This document shows, piece by piece, positions 8,336 through 15,282 of a stretch of DNA of 57,727 nt. Numbering within the stretch: position 1 is the stretch's first letter; each line of letters opens with the position of its first letter. This DNA is from Flavonifractor sp. An100 (GTDB lineage Bacteria; Bacillota; Clostridia; Oscillospirales; Oscillospiraceae). The notes under the pieces are model-generated. The model saw nothing but the letters and a program-made list of their open reading frames with translations. It searched no databases and was not told where the DNA came from. The stretch lies in assembly GCF_002161175.1 (NCBI RefSeq), contig NZ_NFMA01000019.1, positions 1 to 57,727 of the forward strand. The letters are read 5' to 3'. A program made the translations under genes and the position numbers.

Positions 8336-9226
8336 ATGAAAATCGAAGACGTCAAGAATGTAACTGTACTGGGCGCTGGCGCCATGGGCCGTCAGATCGC
8401 CATGAATACCGCCATGAACGGCCGGAAAGAGGGCTACAAGGTAACGGTGGCCGACTCCTTCCCCCAGGCGGTGGAGAGCGCGAAGGCTTGGGCGGCGGAC
8501 TATCTGGCCGGCCGTGTGAAGAAGGGGCGCCTGACTCAGGAGGAGGCCGACCAGGTGGCGGCTAACCTCACCTTCTCCGGCGACGTAGAGAAGAGTGCGG
8601 AGAACGCTGACTTCATTATCGAGGCCGTGATCGAGGACCTGAAGGTCAAGCGTGAGCTGTTTGAAAAGGTCAGCAAGGTGTGCAAGCCTGATACCATTCT
8701 GGCCACCAATAGCTCCAATCTGGTCAGCTCCAAGCTGGCTGATGTGACCGTGAATCCTGAGCGGCTGATGAACCTGCACTATTTTAACCCCGCCCTGGTG
8801 ATGCAGCTGGTGGAAGTGGTGCGCGGTCCTCACACCAGCGCTGAGGCGGTGGAAGTGGCCAAGGCCTTTGCTGAGAAGACCGGCAAGTGCCCCATCATCA
8901 TCAACAAGGAGATCGCTGGTTTCGTGGCCAACCGGATCAACGCCGCTGTCACCCGCGAGGCCTGCCTGCTGCTGGAGAAGGGCATTGCTTCCGTGGAAGA
9001 TATCGACACCGCCTGCGAGAAGGGTCTGGGTTATCCCATGGGTCCCTTCCGCCTGATGGATATGACCGGCCTGGATGTGAACTACTATGTCCGCCGGGAC
9101 CGCTATGCTGAGAGCGGCGACGAGAACGATAAGCCCAGCCCCCTGGTCATTGAGAAGGTAAAGAAGGGCGAACTGGGCCGCAAGACCGGCAAGGGCTGGT
9201 ACACCTATCCCGACGCCAAGAAGTAA
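8336..9226 (+). CDS. 3-hydroxyacyl-CoA (3-hydroxybutyryl-CoA) dehydrogenase
   Basis: 296 residues from the ATG at 8336 (AGGAAGG upstream); the longer open frame overlaps the thiolase and is not used. It oxidises or reduces the 3-hydroxy group with NAD(H). The N-terminal Rossmann motif is GAGAMG (13-18), the catalytic histidine is H148 in NLHYFNPALVMQLVEVV, and the C-terminal 3HCDH domain carries AGFVANRI and the GKGWYTY end. The protein is slightly longer than the usual 280 residues because of an insertion after the first helix (NGRKEGYKVT). Cotranscribed with the thiolase, it links to the crotonase product encoded on the other side of the sigma-54 region. Confidence 0.93.
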   Translation: MKIEDVKNVTVLGAGAMGRQIAMNTAMNGRKEGYKVTVADSFPQAVESAKAWAADYLAGRVKKGRLTQEEADQVAANLTFSGDVEKSAENADFIIEAVIEDLKVKRELFEKVSKVCKPDTILATNSSNLVSSKLADVTVNPERLMNLHYFNPALVMQLVEVVRGPHTSAEAVEVAKAFAEKTGKCPIIINKEIAGFVANRINAAVTREACLLLEKGIASVEDIDTACEKGLGYPMGPFRLMDMTGLDVNYYVRRDRYAESGDENDKPSPLVIEKVKKGELGRKTGKGWYTYPDAKK

Positions 9227-9268
9227 TTTCTCCCCCCAAGCGTCTGGAATGATCATATGTTCTGAAAA

Positions 9269-9305
9269 GAAAGCAGGCAAGTACCTTTGGTACTTGCCTG
9301 CTTTC
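9269..9305. terminator. Bidirectional terminator between the hbd-type gene and the ars genes
   Basis: Perfect 17-bp stem (9269-9285 and 9289-9305) with a TTT loop. The U-rich tail (TTTCTTTT) is present only on the minus strand, so it best ends the arsenic operon; the rightward thiolase operon also stops here. Confidence 0.75.
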
Positions 9306-9359
9306 ATCGCTAAAGTGCATGGTTGCGCGGAAAAATGCGGGTGCAGGTCATTTTTTCGT

Positions 9360-9782
9360 TCATTTCAATGACTGAAAATGCCCGTTATCCACTCGGTATT
9401 TCAAATCGAGAATTTTATTCTCAATTCTGCGGATTACCTCTAAAAAACATTCGTCTTCCTTGCCGGTTGGATCATCCAGCCCCCAGTCCTCCCGGTATCG
9501 GCAGGGCAACGACGGACAGGGGACATTGCAACCCATGGTGATCACGATGTCAACCGGAGGAATGGCAGTCAACAGTTTACTGTGTTGTTTCTGCTCCATA
9601 TCCACATGGTAAAGCTGCTTCATCAGTCGCACGGCATCCTGGTTGATTTGTGGTTTGGTCTCCGTTCCTGCGGAATAGCTGTCGAAGGAATCTCCGGCCA
9701 ACAGCTTGCCCAGGGCTTCTGCAATCTGACTGCGGCAAGAATTGTGGACACAGACGAAGGCTACCTTTGGCTTTTGTGACAT
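9360..9782 (-). CDS. arsC: Arsenate reductase, thioredoxin-coupled LMW-phosphatase type
   Basis: 140 residues. The N-terminal P-loop CVHNSCRS (C11-X5-R17) is that of the low-molecular-weight phosphatase fold, and WGLDDPTG supplies the conserved Asp-Pro. Further cysteines C85, C89 and C94 (GCNVPCPSLPC) fit the C10-C82-C89 relay of the Gram-positive enzyme that reduces As(V) to As(III) and is recycled by thioredoxin. It is the last gene of a leftward set with the thioredoxin-like protein (3 bases upstream) and the permease. The product arsenite could be exported or sensed by the neighbouring ArsR. Confidence 0.92.
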   Translation of the reverse strand: MSQKPKVAFVCVHNSCRSQIAEALGKLLAGDSFDSYSAGTETKPQINQDAVRLMKQLYHVDMEQKQHSKLLTAIPPVDIVITMGCNVPCPSLPCRYREDWGLDDPTGKEDECFLEVIRRIENKILDLKYRVDNGHFQSLK

Positions 9783-9785
9783 CGG

Positions 9786-10130
9786 TTACCCCCGTACCTT
9801 CTGGATCAGTGCCTTGGCCTCGTCCTTGCTCAAAACCTTGCCATAGGACACGACCTTCCCGTCCACCACCAGCGCCGGAGTAGTCATCACTCCATAAGCG
9901 GCAATCTGTGCAAAATCGGTCACATGGTCAATTGCGGTCTCCATGCCCAGCTCCGCCAGTGCCGCCTGGGTGGCCTGCTCCAAGGAATTGCATTTGGCGC
10001 AGCCGGAGCCCAGCACTTTCACGCCGTTGGAGGCTTTGCCGGCTTCTGCCTGTGCCATAGTTTCCGGTGTGCAGCTGCCGCAGCAGCAGGAAGGTTTTTC
10101 TTCTTTTTTGTGCTTGCTAAAAAATCCCAT
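9786..10130 (-). CDS. Thioredoxin-like small redox protein (redox-active disulfide protein 2 family)
   Basis: 114 residues. A thioredoxin-fold domain starts near residue 37 with the active site GSGCAKCNSLEQ (C44-X2-C47) and keeps the cis-proline in MTTPALVVDGKVV. The N-terminal 30 residues carry CCCGSC (15-20), which may bind metal or arsenite. Proteins of this family often accompany UPF0718 permeases and arsenic genes. Its position between arsC and the permease suggests that it supplies electrons to ArsC or hands on a metalloid; this is inference. Confidence 0.85.
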   Translation of the reverse strand: MGFFSKHKKEEKPSCCCGSCTPETMAQAEAGKASNGVKVLGSGCAKCNSLEQATQAALAELGMETAIDHVTDFAQIAAYGVMTTPALVVDGKVVSYGKVLSKDEAKALIQKVRG

Positions 10131-10148
10131 GATTCATACCTCCTGAAT

Positions 10149-11150
10149 TTAAATAAAAGCAAATTGGAAGATATTAAATAAATAGCCGACTAGGATAATC
10201 CCAACCGTGCAGATACCAATAAACAACGTCAGCAGCTTCGGCTTGACGGCTTTCCGCAGCATGATCATGGATGGCAAGCTCAGCGTAGTAACTGCCATCA
10301 TAAAGGCCAAAATGGTGCCAAGCTGTGCGCCTTTTGCAAGAAGGGCCTCAGCCACCGGGATTGTGCCGAAAATATCCGCATACATAGGGATGCCCACCAG
10401 CGTGGCCAAAATCACGCCAAAGGGGTTATTGCTGCCCAAAACAGCTTCCACCCAATGGGCTGGGATCCAATTATGAATCACTGCACCGATGCCCACACCT
10501 ACCAGAATGTATGGGAACACTTTTTTGAATGTGGAAGAAACCTGCTCCTTGGCATACTTCACCCGCTCCGCTTTGGTCAACGTGGGTGATTCAATATCAA
10601 CGCTTGTGGCGGAAAGGATAAAACCTTCCACGTGCTTTTCCATGTGCAGCTTTTCGATGATTGTGCCGCCTACAACGGCAATTGCCAATCCGACCAATAC
10701 ATAGATCACTGCGACCTTCGCGCCAAAAATGCTCATCAGCAGTACCAGACTGCCCAAATCAACCATGGGAGAGGAAATCAGAAATGAGAACGTGACCCCC
10801 AAAGGCAGCCCTGCGCTGGTAAAGCCAATGAATAACGGAATCGAAGAGCAGGAACAAAACGGCGTCACTGTCCCCAACAGGGCCGAGATGATATTTACAC
10901 CGATCCCATGGAAGCGGCCTAAAATCTTCTTGCTGCGCTCAGGTGGGAAGTAGCTTTGGATATAGGAAATGACAAAAATCAGAAAGCACAGAAGGACTGT
11001 GATCTTGATCACATCATAGAGAAAAAACTGAACGCTGCCGCCAAGCCGTCCGCTGATGTCCAGTCCTAACATAGATAGAACGGTTCCAATTAACTCGTTT
11101 AGCCATTTCATTCCTAAGATTTCGTCTTGAAAGAATTGCCAGATGCCCAT
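10149..11150 (-). CDS. Permease of the UPF0718/ArsP family
   Basis: 333 residues with about eight to ten membrane segments and two homologous halves. The signature TPFCSCSSIPLFIGF (about residues 97-111) contains the paired cysteines that ArsP uses to bind trivalent organoarsenicals; a second half-motif is GIPMYADIFGTIPVAE. ArsP exports methylarsenite and related compounds; inorganic As(III) export by this family is less certain. GAGGT lies before the ATG. The first gene of the leftward group, with an ArsR-type palindrome 34 bases upstream. No ArsB or Acr3 is present, so this is the only candidate arsenic exporter in the window. Confidence 0.85.
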   Translation of the reverse strand: MGIWQFFQDEILGMKWLNELIGTVLSMLGLDISGRLGGSVQFFLYDVIKITVLLCFLIFVISYIQSYFPPERSKKILGRFHGIGVNIISALLGTVTPFCSCSSIPLFIGFTSAGLPLGVTFSFLISSPMVDLGSLVLLMSIFGAKVAVIYVLVGLAIAVVGGTIIEKLHMEKHVEGFILSATSVDIESPTLTKAERVKYAKEQVSSTFKKVFPYILVGVGIGAVIHNWIPAHWVEAVLGSNNPFGVILATLVGIPMYADIFGTIPVAEALLAKGAQLGTILAFMMAVTTLSLPSMIMLRKAVKPKLLTLFIGICTVGIILVGYLFNIFQFAFI

Positions 11151-11183
11151 GAAAGAAACCTCACTTTGCCTGAAGTGGAGAAT

Positions 11184-11203
11184 AGATCAAAAATTTTTGA
11201 TCT
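11184..11203. promoter_or_regulatory. ArsR-type operator before the permease operon
   Basis: Perfect 20-bp palindrome AGATCAAAAATTTTTGATCT, sharing the ATCAAAA half-site with the palindrome at the arsR promoter. Confidence 0.7.
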
Positions 11204-11216
11204 TTTTATCGAAGAG

Positions 11217-11244
11217 AAACGCCATCAACAATGGGATGGCGTTT
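11217..11244 (-). terminator. Hairpin at the end of arsR
   Basis: Stem AAACGCCATC (11217-11226) with GATGGCGTTT (11235-11244), overlapping the arsR stop codon. The tail on the minus strand (CTCTTCGATAAAAA) is poor in U, so termination may be partial and allow read-through into the permease operon. Confidence 0.5.
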
Positions 11245-11557
11245 ATTTGCTGCAGGAAGGACAGGAATCATCTTGGTTGGTATTCGGTGTAAGAATAGCC
11301 CGTAACCGTTCCAGAGCCCAAGCACCGCCGGACGCATTCAAACGGTAATGGGTCCATTTGCCTTCTTGCCGACTGGTTACAATACCAGAGTCACACAGGA
11401 TCTTCATGTGGTAGGACAGCCCGGACTGGGTCAGATCCATTGGTTCCTGCAGGACGCAGGCACATTTCTCACCGCTGCGCAATTGCTCTAAAATGGCCAG
11501 GCGTTTTGGATCGCACAGCGCTTTGAACACTTTGGCATCCTCCTGGAAGCTGCTCAT
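11243..11557 (-). CDS. arsR: ArsR family metalloid-responsive repressor
   Basis: 104 residues with the winged helix of the ArsR/SmtB family: ALCDPKRLAILEQL, then the metal-binding helix EKCACVLQE (C32, C34), the recognition helix LTQSGLSYHMKIL and the wing EGKWTHYRL. A further CPSC near the C-terminus may add to As(III) binding. ArsR leaves DNA when arsenite binds. AGGTGGG precedes the ATG. It has its own sigma-A promoter with a palindrome placed just after the -10, so it most likely represses itself and, through the second palindrome at 11184, the downstream operon. Confidence 0.93.
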   Translation of the reverse strand: MSSFQEDAKVFKALCDPKRLAILEQLRSGEKCACVLQEPMDLTQSGLSYHMKILCDSGIVTSRQEGKWTHYRLNASGGAWALERLRAILTPNTNQDDSCPSCSK

Positions 11558-11567
11558 CTGCCCACCT

Positions 11568-11589
11568 CACATCAAAAACTTTTGATGTG
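11568..11589. promoter_or_regulatory. ArsR-type operator at the arsR promoter
   Basis: CACATCAAAA-AC-TTTTGATGTG, a perfect 10-bp dyad with a 2-base spacer, lies immediately downstream of the arsR -10 element. Confidence 0.75.
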
Positions 11590-11592
11590 ACT

Positions 11593-11621
11593 AGTATATG
11601 CAACAGGATTTTGTTTGTCAA
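11593..11621 (-). promoter_or_regulatory. Sigma-A promoter of arsR
   Basis: Minus strand TTGACA (11621-11616), 17-base spacer, TATACT (11598-11593). Confidence 0.8.
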
Positions 11622-11789
11622 TAGCCTCACAAAAATTTTAAGCTTATCATTTTGAAAGGGAGGTTTCATTAGAAAAAATAGGAAAGGGTCGAAACGCATA
11701 GAAGATTGAATCCGGGCAAAGATAGAAGCGGATGTTCCATCCAAACAAAATCCAAAGACAAAAACAGTTGATTAAAGGAGAGACACATC

Positions 11790-11993
11790 ATGTCTAACAG
11801 CAATGGCAGCAATAAGATCGTGGTTCCCAACGCCCGTGAGGCTATGAATAAGTTCAAGATGGAGGCCGCCAGCGAGGTTGGCGTCAACCTGAAGCAGGGC
11901 TATAACGGCGACCTGACCAGCCGCCAGGCCGGTTCTGTGGGTGGCCAGATGGTCAAGAAGATGATCGAGGCCTACGAGAACGGCATGAAGTAA
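11790..11993 (+). CDS. Alpha/beta-type small acid-soluble spore protein
   Basis: 67 residues, typical size. It contains both conserved blocks of the family: KFKMEAASEVGVNLKQGYNG, with the GPR germination-protease cleavage region after the ASE, and GDLTSRQAGSVGGQMVKKMIE. These proteins coat spore DNA, protect it from UV and heat, and are degraded at germination. AAAGGAG precedes the ATG. A sigma-G-like promoter is expected in 11640-11740, but I could not identify a convincing one. Direct evidence that the organism sporulates or descends from sporulators. Confidence 0.95.
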   Translation: MSNSNGSNKIVVPNAREAMNKFKMEAASEVGVNLKQGYNGDLTSRQAGSVGGQMVKKMIEAYENGMK

Positions 11994-12017
11994 GTGTCCC
12001 GTCCGGGGGCAAAGTCA

Positions 12018-12156
12018 CCCACTTCTGATTGATGTGGGACGGCAATAGGGCCGGGTGCTTGTGAAGCTCCGGAGACGCGCTGTCAATGGGGAAATCAGCC
12101 CATATGAGCTGATTCGCTGGCAGGACATCTTCGGTAGACTGCGGGCACCCGGCCCG
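12018..12156 (+). ncRNA. Candidate structured noncoding RNA (possibly raiA-motif type)
   Basis: The 343 bases between the SASP and the ABC lipoprotein hold no convincing gene but strong RNA structure. GGGCCGGGTGC (12048-12058) pairs perfectly with GCACCCGGCCC (12145-12155), closing an 86-base domain. Inside it AATCAGC and GCTGATT (about 12093-12114) form a hairpin, and upstream CCCAC/GTGGG (12018-12022, 12034-12038) form another. The purine-rich unpaired stretches (CGGAGACGCGC, GGGGAAATC) look like conserved RNA loops. From memory it resembles the raiA-motif RNAs of Clostridia, but I could not verify this. No poly-U terminator follows. Strand is inferred from the purine-rich loops and could be wrong. 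Confidence 0.5.
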
Positions 12157-12248
12157 CCTGCATTTCACTAAATTTCGTGTGGTATGAACAGAAATAGAGG
12201 GGGTAACTTGGTGAAAACGGCAAAAGAGGAGAAAATGGAGAAATCCCC

Positions 12249-12277
12249 TTTACAATATTACATTAGCGTGCTAAAAT
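12249..12277 (+). promoter_or_regulatory. Sigma-A promoter of the amino acid ABC operon
   Basis: TTTACA (12249-12254), 17-base spacer, TAAAAT (12272-12277), about 50 bases before the ribosome-binding site of the lipoprotein gene. Confidence 0.65.
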
Positions 12278-12336
12278 GCGAAAGTGCAACGGGGCAAAAT
12301 ACAGTCCCCGGAATGAATGTTTGGAGGATACATAGC

Positions 12337-13239
12337 ATGAAGAAGATGTTGTCAATGGCACTGGCTCTTGCCATGTGTCTGTCGCTGGCGGCCTGCGGAA
12401 GCGGAAGCCAGAGCGGAAGCAGTTCAGCAGCCGGTTCCAGCTCCGCCTCCCAGAGTGGAGGCAGCCAGAGTGCTGGAAGCGCCTCTTCTCAGGGGGAGCA
12501 GGAGGATACCATTGCGGATGTCCAAGCGGTGAAGGACCAGGGCACTCTGTATGTGGGCATTACCAATTTTGCTCCCTTGGATTATAAGGAAGAGGGCAGC
12601 GACGAATGGATTGGATTTGATGCCGACATGGCCAAGCTGTTTGCGGAAAGCCTGGGTGTGGCGGTGGAGTTCCAGGAGATCACCTGGGACTATAAAGTAC
12701 AGGAGTTGGAGTCCAAGACGATCGACTGTGTGTGGAACGGCATGACCCTCACGGACGAAGTGCTGGCTGCCATGGGAACTTCGGAGCCCTACTGCACCAA
12801 CTACCAAACTCTGGTCTTCCCGGCTGACAAAGCGGCTGACTTTGAGGGGCTGACCTCTCTGGAGGGCCTGAATATCGCCGTGGAGTCCGGTTCTGCCGGC
12901 GAGAAGGCTGCCCAGGAGTTGGGGGCCACTACTGTGCCGGTGCAGTCCCAGGCCAACACCCTGATGGAGGTGGCCTCCGGCACCTCTGACGCCGCTGTCA
13001 TCGATGTGCTCATGGCTGCTGAGATGACGGGGGAGGGCACCAGCTATGCCAATCTGGCCTACAGCCTCAACCTGAATGATTTGAGAGCGGAGGAGTCCGA
13101 GTTCTACGGTGTGGGCTTCCGCAAGGGCTCTGATCTGGTGGATGCCTTCAACCAGTTCTGGGCAGAGAAGGTAGCTGACGGCACCGTGCTGGAGGTGGCC
13201 ACCACTTACGGCCTGCAGGACGCCGTTGTCCTGGACTAA
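12337..13239 (+). CDS. Amino acid ABC transporter substrate-binding lipoprotein
   Basis: 300 residues from the ATG at 12337 (GGAGG upstream); the frame is open further 5' but without signal sequence. The N-terminus is a lipoprotein signal with lipobox LAAC (C20), followed by a Ser/Gly/Gln-rich linker to about residue 60. Then comes a family 3 solute-binding domain beginning GTLYVGITNFAPLDYKEE, with GFDADMAKLFAESLGV and the ELESKTIDCVWNGMTLTDE segment. Such proteins capture polar amino acids or cystine outside the membrane. It is the first gene of a binding protein-permease-ATPase operon. Substrate not determinable. Confidence 0.92.
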   Translation: MKKMLSMALALAMCLSLAACGSGSQSGSSSAAGSSSASQSGGSQSAGSASSQGEQEDTIADVQAVKDQGTLYVGITNFAPLDYKEEGSDEWIGFDADMAKLFAESLGVAVEFQEITWDYKVQELESKTIDCVWNGMTLTDEVLAAMGTSEPYCTNYQTLVFPADKAADFEGLTSLEGLNIAVESGSAGEKAAQELGATTVPVQSQANTLMEVASGTSDAAVIDVLMAAEMTGEGTSYANLAYSLNLNDLRAEESEFYGVGFRKGSDLVDAFNQFWAEKVADGTVLEVATTYGLQDAVVLD

Positions 13240-13260
13240 GACGCGTGGACCCAATCAACA

Positions 13261-13292
13261 AAAAGCAGAGGGCGGGTACGCCCTCTGCTTTT
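13261..13292 (+). terminator. Intercistronic terminator/attenuator after the binding protein
   Basis: 13-bp stem AAAAGCAGAGGGC (13261-13273) with GCCCTCTGCTTTT (13280-13292). It lies between the lipoprotein and its permease, so it probably lowers expression of the membrane and ATPase subunits relative to the abundant binding protein. Confidence 0.7.
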
Positions 13293-13336
13293 GAACGGTA
13301 TGTTCTGATTAACACGGACAGAGAGGACGACTCCCT

Positions 13337-14119
13337 ATGATCGAGTTTTTTCAATCGTCGGTGACCCAGACGGTGCTGACGGCGCTGAACAAGGGGTTTG
13401 TAGTGACCCTGGAACTGTTTTTTGTTACCCTGATTGGAGCGCTGCCTTTAGGGCTGGTAATCGCGTTTGGCTCCATGAACCGCTGGGCACCTCTGGCCCG
13501 GTTGACCCGGTGGGTGCTGTTTCGGCGGGGGCAGGAGCCTGGCCGGATGGCCCGCATGCTCATCGCCTTCCGGCCCATCAGCCTGGTCACCCGTTTCCTG
13601 GTTTGGATCGTTCGGGGTACCCCTCTGATTTTGCAGATCATTGCCCTGTTCTATGTCCCCGGCCTGGTGCTGGAGGGCGGCAACCCCTGGCCCCGGGGCG
13701 AGGTGGGACGGATGGCAGCGGTGTGCGTGGCCTTTATCATTAACTACGCCTTTTATTTCTCCGAAATTTACCGGGGCGGGATTCAAGGGGTCCCGGCGGG
13801 TCAGAGTGAGGCTGGGTTGGTGCTGGGCATGACCAAGGGACAGATCTTTTTCAAAGTCACTCTGCTTCAAATGGTCAAACGTATCGTTCCCCCTATGTCC
13901 AATGAAATTATCACTCTGGTGAAGGATACCTCTCTGGCCCGGGCAATTGCCCTTCAGGAGGTCATTTGGGCGGCAGAGTCCTTCATGAAGGGAAATCAGG
14001 GGATTTCCGGCCTGTGGTGGCCGCTGATGTTTACGGCGGTATATTATCTGGCCTTCAGCGCTATTGTGACCATGGTGCTGGGACGGCTGGAAAAGAAGCT
14101 GGATTACTTCCAGGTGTAA
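13337..14119 (+). CDS. Amino acid ABC transporter permease (HisM/GlnP family)
   Basis: 260 residues with about five membrane helices. It carries the ATPase-contacting EAA loop, EIYRGGIQGVPAGQSEAGLVLGMT. The family features WIVRGTPLILQI and NEIITLVKDTSLARAIALQE are intact. A positively charged insertion (RWVLFRRGQEPGRMARML, about residues 58-75) separates the first two helices and is longer than usual. Single permease, so it probably works as a homodimer with the ATPase that starts 6 bases downstream and the lipoprotein upstream. Confidence 0.93.
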   Translation: MIEFFQSSVTQTVLTALNKGFVVTLELFFVTLIGALPLGLVIAFGSMNRWAPLARLTRWVLFRRGQEPGRMARMLIAFRPISLVTRFLVWIVRGTPLILQIIALFYVPGLVLEGGNPWPRGEVGRMAAVCVAFIINYAFYFSEIYRGGIQGVPAGQSEAGLVLGMTKGQIFFKVTLLQMVKRIVPPMSNEIITLVKDTSLARAIALQEVIWAAESFMKGNQGISGLWWPLMFTAVYYLAFSAIVTMVLGRLEKKLDYFQV

Positions 14120-14125
14120 GGGGGA

Positions 14126-14917
14126 ATGGACATGCCCATTTTAGAGGTAAATCACATCGAAAAGCACTTTGGCGAGACCCGGGTGCTGGAGGATATCAGT
14201 TTTAATTTGGAACAGGGGCAGGCGCTGGCCATTATCGGCTCCTCCGGTTCCGGTAAGACCACTCTTCTGCGGTGCCTGAATTTTTTGGAGACGCCGGACA
14301 GCGGCACCATTGCCGTGAACGGCAATGTGATCTTTGACGCTGCCGATCCCTCTACCCAGCGGGAGAGCGAGGTGCGGAAGAAGAGACTTCACTTCGGACT
14401 GGTGTTTCAGTCCTTCAACCTCTTCCCGCAGTACACCGCTTTGAAGAACGTCACTCTGGCCAAGGAACTTCTCAGCCAGGAACGGCCGGATTTTAAACAA
14501 AATAAAAAACAGATTCTGGAGGGAATTGAGGCTGAGGGATTGGAACTGCTGAACAAGATGGGGCTTTCCCAGCGAGCTCATCACTATCCCAAGCAGCTCT
14601 CCGGCGGTCAGCAGCAACGGGTGGCCATCGCCCGGGCTCTGGCGCTCCATCCGGATATCCTGTGCTTTGATGAACCTACCTCTGCCCTGGACCCGGAGTT
14701 GACGGGAGAGGTGCTCAAGGTAATTCGATCTCTAGCGGAGCAGAAGACCACGATGATCATCGTCACCCATGAGATGGCCTTTGCCCGGGATGTGGCCGAC
14801 GAGGTGATTTTTATGGACCGGGGAATCATCGTGGAACAGGGAAATGCCCGGCAGGTCATTGAATATCCCACCCAGGAGCGTACCCGTCAGTTCCTGGCCC
14901 GTTACGGAGAGGGATAA
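14126..14917 (+). CDS. Amino acid ABC transporter ATP-binding protein (GlnQ/HisP family)
   Basis: 263 residues with a complete nucleotide-binding domain: Walker A GSSGSGKTT, Q-loop region GLVFQSFNLFPQYTALKN, signature LSGGQQQRVAIARAL, Walker B ILCFDEPTSALD and the switch histidine in IIVTHEM. A 12-15 residue insertion (LSQERPDFKQNKKQILEG) in the helical subdomain is common in clostridial members. Third gene of the importer operon and followed by a strong terminator. GGGGGAATGGAC gives its start after a 6-base gap to the permease stop. Confidence 0.95.
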   Translation: MDMPILEVNHIEKHFGETRVLEDISFNLEQGQALAIIGSSGSGKTTLLRCLNFLETPDSGTIAVNGNVIFDAADPSTQRESEVRKKRLHFGLVFQSFNLFPQYTALKNVTLAKELLSQERPDFKQNKKQILEGIEAEGLELLNKMGLSQRAHHYPKQLSGGQQQRVAIARALALHPDILCFDEPTSALDPELTGEVLKVIRSLAEQKTTMIIVTHEMAFARDVADEVIFMDRGIIVEQGNARQVIEYPTQERTRQFLARYGEG

Positions 14918-14976
14918 CCAGAATAAAAAGTCAGCTTGGCATAGGGAGAATAAGAAAACCAATTTTATATACCGGA

Positions 14977-15018
14977 ATGGAGGCATCTGCAACGTTTGCA
15001 GATGCCTCCATTTTTTTC
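14977..15018 (+). terminator. Terminator of the amino acid ABC operon
   Basis: 16-bp perfect stem (14977-14992 and 14996-15011), 3-base loop, then TTTTTTC. Confidence 0.92.
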
Positions 15019-15199
15019 TAAAAGGTTAAATTCCTGTGGTGTGATGTTTCAGCAGTTATAAGATAAAGCAGGTAAGCCTTTCCATTAAAGGTAAATATCT
15101 AAAAAATTTATTTATTAGTCATTAAGAAATTGAATAGGCAAAACAAACAAAAAATAAACGCAATATATGTAATAATCTTAATATTTGCACTTTAATGCA

Positions 15200-15228
15200 T
15201 TGACATATTAGAGAAAATGTGATAGATA
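15200..15228 (+). promoter_or_regulatory. Sigma-A promoter of the C-S lyase/peptide-uptake gene block
   Basis: TTGACA (15200-15205), 17-base spacer, TAGATA (15223-15228). It lies in a strikingly AT-rich 260-base stretch (15019-15282) in which I see no gene or RNA. Confidence 0.6.
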
Positions 15229-15282
15229 ATAGTAAAGATATTTTAGCTGCTAACATTTAAGGAGAAAATAGGAGGGACACGT

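Noticed and set aside
11994-12183. 6S RNA, SRP RNA or tmRNA
   Set aside because: The conserved GGTGCTG/GGTCAGG SRP loop, the tmRNA tRNA-like ends and the 6S open-complex bubble were not found; the structure fits a different RNA class.
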